The notes under the pieces: generated by a model | The model's database searches: none | Told to the model about the DNA's origin: nothing | Seen by the model: only the letters and a program-made list of their open reading frames with translations | In this document: one piece after another, positions 60,664 to 64,000 of the stretch | Layout of the letters: each line of letters begins with the position of its first letter | Numbering within the stretch: position 1 is the stretch's first letter | Source: Typha latifolia | Lineage: Eukaryota; Streptophyta; Magnoliopsida; Poales; Typhaceae | Length of the DNA: 64,000 nucleotides | Direction: 5' to 3' | NCBI GenBank assembly: GCA_019914945.1 | Contig: CM034108.1 | Span: 134,001 to 198,000 of the forward strand | Position numbers and translations under genes: made by a program

Positions 60664-62001
60664 AGAGAGAGAGAGAGGGGGAGAGAGCGAACAGAAAAGG
60701 AATGACTGCATTATTATCTTGATCAACGGTTCCTTCAACATAATATTAACTCTTAAAATAACAGAAAGAAAGAAAAAAATAAGAGAAAATAATAGAACTG
60801 AAGAGAGCAATATAGAGATTAATGATCTTCATCTCCATTATTGGGTTAAGATGGCTTACATTGGACATAGCAACATATACGCCCTCTCTCCTCTCTCTCC
60901 CACTGACACACTATTCATAGGTTTTCAACCAATAAGGGAGTTCGCTGTGTTACGGGTGAAGTAAATATACCATTCATCTACAATGTGATTCAAGTGATAC
61001 ATGGATAAATATTGTAACAATTTGGGTGGAGCATAACAGAAATTACAGGGGGTGAAGGGGGCACACTTTTAGTGATAATTACTCAAAGAATTATGCTTCT
61101 TTTGGTTTCTATACTCTTTGTTATGCAACATTATTTTCTCTGTGGCTTTAGTGATTCGCTGCAACAGTAGAATTCATCTACATTTCTAAAGATTAGAGAT
61201 GCCACAGAGATGAAGTTCGCATCTCTACCTCTAGTGATGGACATACAGGATAAAGTTTTTTGACTAGCCTAGTAAAAGATTGCATCTATAGTTTAAAATG
61301 AGATCCGCAAACGATGGATGTTGAAGTAAAGCTTTTCAGCAACCTGACCAATTTCCAAATAGCTCAACAAAATGAATGCCTCCGCAAAATGCAGAAAGGA
61401 TAATGATCAGAAGACGTTAAGAATAATTGCAATCTACAAAGTTCACTAAACAATTACACCGCAAATCCAGGAAGCAGAACAATCATATGACTTTTTTTTC
61501 GAAATTAGAAGACGCCACCGTAAGTAGAAGTACAAGAAATAGTCATTAAAAAACAAGTACGAGAAATGACGAATGGGAGAAGTATGAATGAAGGAATAGG
61601 TACCTTGTCGACTCCAGCTTCAGAAGCGAGCAGAGAAGGGTCAGGAACCTGCCAGATTCAAAAGAAAACAAGAACGAGGAAAAAAATGGGGAGCAATCAA
61701 TTTTATTTCTGTATGATCATTTATATAGCAAAAGGAAAAAAAAAGAAAGAGGAGAGGGGGTTTGGGCAAATCCAAGCACCTCAGCGCCTGCGGAATCTTG
61801 AGGAGCGTCCACATCCTGAGGCCCGAGGAGCTCCGGTGCCGCAAAAACCCGAGAGGAAAGGGGGCGAGAAACGATCGGGCCCAAAAGCTTCGGCGATTTT
61901 ATGGGGAATGAGATGGATGGCTTGGGTCTCTGGGAGAATGAAGAGTTGCAGAGAGGAAGGGGAGTGAGTGTGGCGGAGATAAAGGAGGAGGAAGTGGCCA
62001 T
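60239..62001 (-). CDS. Plastid 30S ribosomal protein S10 (uS10c)
   Basis: A nuclear-encoded component of the chloroplast small ribosomal subunit head. Three exons, 61780-62001, 61604-61648 and 60239-60550, give 192 residues. Residues 1 to about 53 form a Ser/Pro-rich chloroplast transit peptide (MATSSSFISATLTPLPLCNS and on to PLSSRVFAAPE), followed by an acidic linker. The third exon is a full bacterial-type S10 domain ([58 protein letters not shown], then LPAGVDVEVKL). The linker between transit peptide and S10 core is encoded by the 45 bp middle exon. The last intron (1,053 bp) contains an (AT)28 tract. The gene starts 498 bp from the divergent ADA2 gene and shares its upstream region. Confidence 0.94.
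60601..60656. repeat. (AT)28 microsatellite followed by (GT)n(GA)n
   Basis: Fifty-six bases of AT repeat continue into GTGTGTGAGAGAGAGAGAGAG within the second intron of the plastid S10 gene. Confidence 0.97.
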
Positions 62002-62499
62002 CTCTTCTACTTTTTTTTCTTCTTCTTCTTCTTCTTCCTCCTCTGCCTCGCACCGCGCTTGCTTTCTATCCAAAACGGAATCGATGGTTTCGGATAGGGG
62101 CGTGGATAGATATGACTTCAGATGGCCATTGTTATGATAGTCAGTCTTTTGGGCCTTGGGGTCCGGATTTGGGTCTGGATTCAAGGGACACATCAAGCTT
62201 GTGGGCCATTACCAGGCCTGTTAAGAGTCGGCCCAAAATCCTGGAAAGAACAAGCCATCTCGCATCGTGTCTGATTGGATCACATCCCACCGCTGAGACG
62301 ATCTCTTCGTCGGCCAGCGCCACCCGCTGATCCAAGCCGACCACCGTAGATCTTTAGGTAGGAAGGTCAGGTCGAGACAAGAAACCCTCCCTCCTGGGAT
62401 TATTCCTAGGGTTTTCAAATTATCCCCTCGTCTCCGATCTGAGCCCTAGACAACGATTTCGGAGTTTCCGATTTCTCCCTCTCTTTTCTTCTTGCAGCG
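62002..62499. promoter_or_regulatory. Bidirectional promoter region of plastid S10 and ADA2
   Basis: Only 498 bp separate the two divergent start codons. Three TGGGCC (site II/TCP-type) elements lie at 62150-62155, 62202-62207 and, inverted, 62230-62235; a telo-box TAGGGTTT lies at 62407-62414. Site II plus telo-box is the known signature of plant ribosomal-protein and other growth-linked housekeeping genes, so co-regulation of the pair is plausible. No TATA box is clear, which also fits this class. A TTC-rich leader of S10 occupies 62002-62050. Confidence 0.65.
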
Positions 62500-64000
62500 A
62501 TGGGGCGCTCCCGCATAGTCCCCAATTCCGGAGACGATGAAACCAACCAGAGGTAATCATACACCTTCTCATTCACCTCTTTTTCTTCCTCCCGGTGCTT
62601 CTTCGGGATGGGATTCGATGACATTTCTTGACTCCAGTGTTCATCATGTCGTCTAAACTGCGAGGGTTTTCTTTAACTTTCTTTGACCTTGGTGCTTATT
62701 AGTGGATTAGGTTGAAAGTGTTCCTTCTTATCATGAACTGATGTGATCTAGTTAAATTATGCGGGTGGGTTCTCATGTTCGTGTTCAGCAGAAACTTGCA
62801 GCAATTTTAGGATACTGACGGTTCTTGGAATTGGGAAGTTGATCCAGAAAGGCAGTTCTTAAATTTCTTTACCACATTTGGTAAATAAGGGGCCACCCGT
62901 AGTAATGGGGAAGAACGCCCCGTCCTTTGATCAGTATGAGAGTCATGCTCTGCATGCCAATTAGGGAGGATTTTTGCATCCTTTTCAAGCTTTCCCATTA
63001 TCGAGCTATTTAGTCCATTTAGCTATGCTGAGGTTCGTGAGATTGTAAGGTGACTTTTCTTTTAAATCGTCCATATGCCTGTGCGTCGTAACACAGTAAC
63101 TATTTTGTGACGCTAAAGGAAGATTTCTTGTTCAAATGAAAGGCATTCGTCTTTTTTTTTATCAAATCTAGAGATTATTTGTGTTATCCAAGAAGACATA
63201 AGAGTCATTTTCTGCCCTCTAATATGCTTCATCCATAATTCTTGGATTGGATCAGATACAAATCATTTACTATTATTTATATTTGTGTTTCCCTCCTTAT
63301 CTAACTTCCTTCTTTTGCTCTTTTTTTCCCCTTCATTCTCTCTTAGATCAAAAAGAAGGAGGGTTGCCTCTAGTGGAGAAACTCTGGAGACGATATCCTC
63401 AGGTTTGTTGCCATTAACTAACATGTGAATCAATCTTTGCATGAATGAACTACTAAAAGGACTTCACAACCGCGTTCTGTTCTTTAAAAGTTTGAATTTA
63501 AATTACTTAAATTTTAGCAACTACAAGAAGGACATGATATTACTAGGAAAATATTTTTTATTCAATCGGAACTTGCTTCAACATGGAGGAGAGGATCTAG
63601 GAAATTGATAAAGGACATTATTGCGTTTGGTTTGATAGTGAACCTGCCTTTAAACAGAAATGGAGGAAAATAAGCCAAGATAACTGACTTTAAAGTTGGA
63701 CTAAAGGCTTTATACAAGGAAGGAAAAACGACGACATTCTTCCAGTGATGAAATGGTTTCTCCGGCTTATTTCGTTTTTCTCTTGCTTTCTACTATGCAA
63801 AAATAATATTACATCTGAAAGTTGTATCTTTATTTAAACAAACCTTATGGGAATCATTTTACTGTTGAGACAGGTCCAGGGACAGGTGAAGGTAAAAAGG
63901 CATTATATCATTGCAACTATTGCAATAAGGACATTTCTGGGAAGATTCGCATCAAATGCAGTAAATGCCCTGACTTTGATCTCTGTGTCGAGTGCTTCTC
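62500..64000 (+). CDS. ADA2: Transcriptional adaptor ADA2 (partial, 5' end only)
   Basis: ADA2 is a subunit of the SAGA-type histone acetyltransferase complex that boosts GCN5 activity. Three exons are visible: 62500-62552, 63347-63402 and 63874 to the edge, joined in frame. The N-terminus MGRSRIVPNSGDDETNQRSK followed by RRRVASSGETLE matches plant ADA2 as I remember it. The third exon opens the ZZ-type zinc finger (ALYHCNYCNKDISGKIRIKC, then KCPDFDLCVECFS), with the paired Cys-x2-Cys ligands intact. The SANT and SWIRM domains must lie to the right of the window. Introns of 794 and 471 bp are AT-rich and featureless. The start is supported by AGCG at the ATG and by the family. Confidence 0.92.

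Noticed and set aside
1..64000. Biosynthetic cluster, CRISPR array, viral insertion or new defence system
   Set aside because: The genes are unrelated nuclear housekeeping or developmental loci. The tandem repeats have no spacer structure, and the only reverse transcriptases belong to a gypsy element and LINE relics.

Overview
This is nuclear DNA from a flowering plant. Most genes carry several GT-AG introns, and the products include a chloroplast light-harvesting protein, a plastid ribosomal protein, an organellar PPR protein and TORNADO 1. A GC-rich LHCB exon beside AT-rich introns and intergenic DNA suggests a monocot, possibly a palm or similar non-grass lineage, but the window alone does not prove this. 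One run of exactly 500 N (10229-10728) is an assembly gap.

Layout, left to right. An importin-13-like karyopherin (minus, 3' end outside the window) runs from 6919 to the left edge; its 4.9 kb sixth intron holds a decayed RTE-type LINE. An inverted-repeat DNA element (7346-8424) carries scraps of a wall-associated-kinase-like gene. Repeats and the gap follow. TORNADO 1 (minus, 11624-16800) stands head to head with a PPR gene (plus, 18740-20101). A young Ty3/gypsy chromovirus (21551-27512) sits inside an older LINE fragment, next to an intron-bearing eS19 (RPS19) pseudogene (27832-30031). Then come a CCCH zinc finger / LOTUS / RRM protein (32187-35709), nucleoporin NUP133 (37249-43449), LHCB2 (44292-45168), a small protein with an EAR-like motif (47001-47336), a secreted X8/CBM43 protein (48476-50478), a TMEM256/DUF423 membrane protein (minus, 51508-52484), the ER protein RAMP4/SERP (53350-55703), a plant coiled-coil protein (56801-59086), plastid ribosomal protein S10 (minus, 60239-62001) and, divergent from it, the first exons of the transcriptional adaptor ADA2 (62500 to the right edge).

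The genes are mostly independent housekeeping and developmental loci and do not form a cluster. Two pairs share divergent upstream regions: TORNADO 1/PPR, and S10/ADA2, where a 498 bp gap carries three TGGGCC elements and a telo-box. Exons were placed by reading-frame continuity, splice consensus and remembered family sequences. The exon sums of every complete gene are multiples of three.

I found no CRISPR array, tRNA or rRNA gene, gene cluster or evidently new molecular system. The most interesting points are the nested transposons with their breaks, the eS19 relic, the kinase-carrying DNA element, tandem repeats next to splice sites, and a four-base alternative donor choice in the CCCH gene that decides whether an RRM is made.
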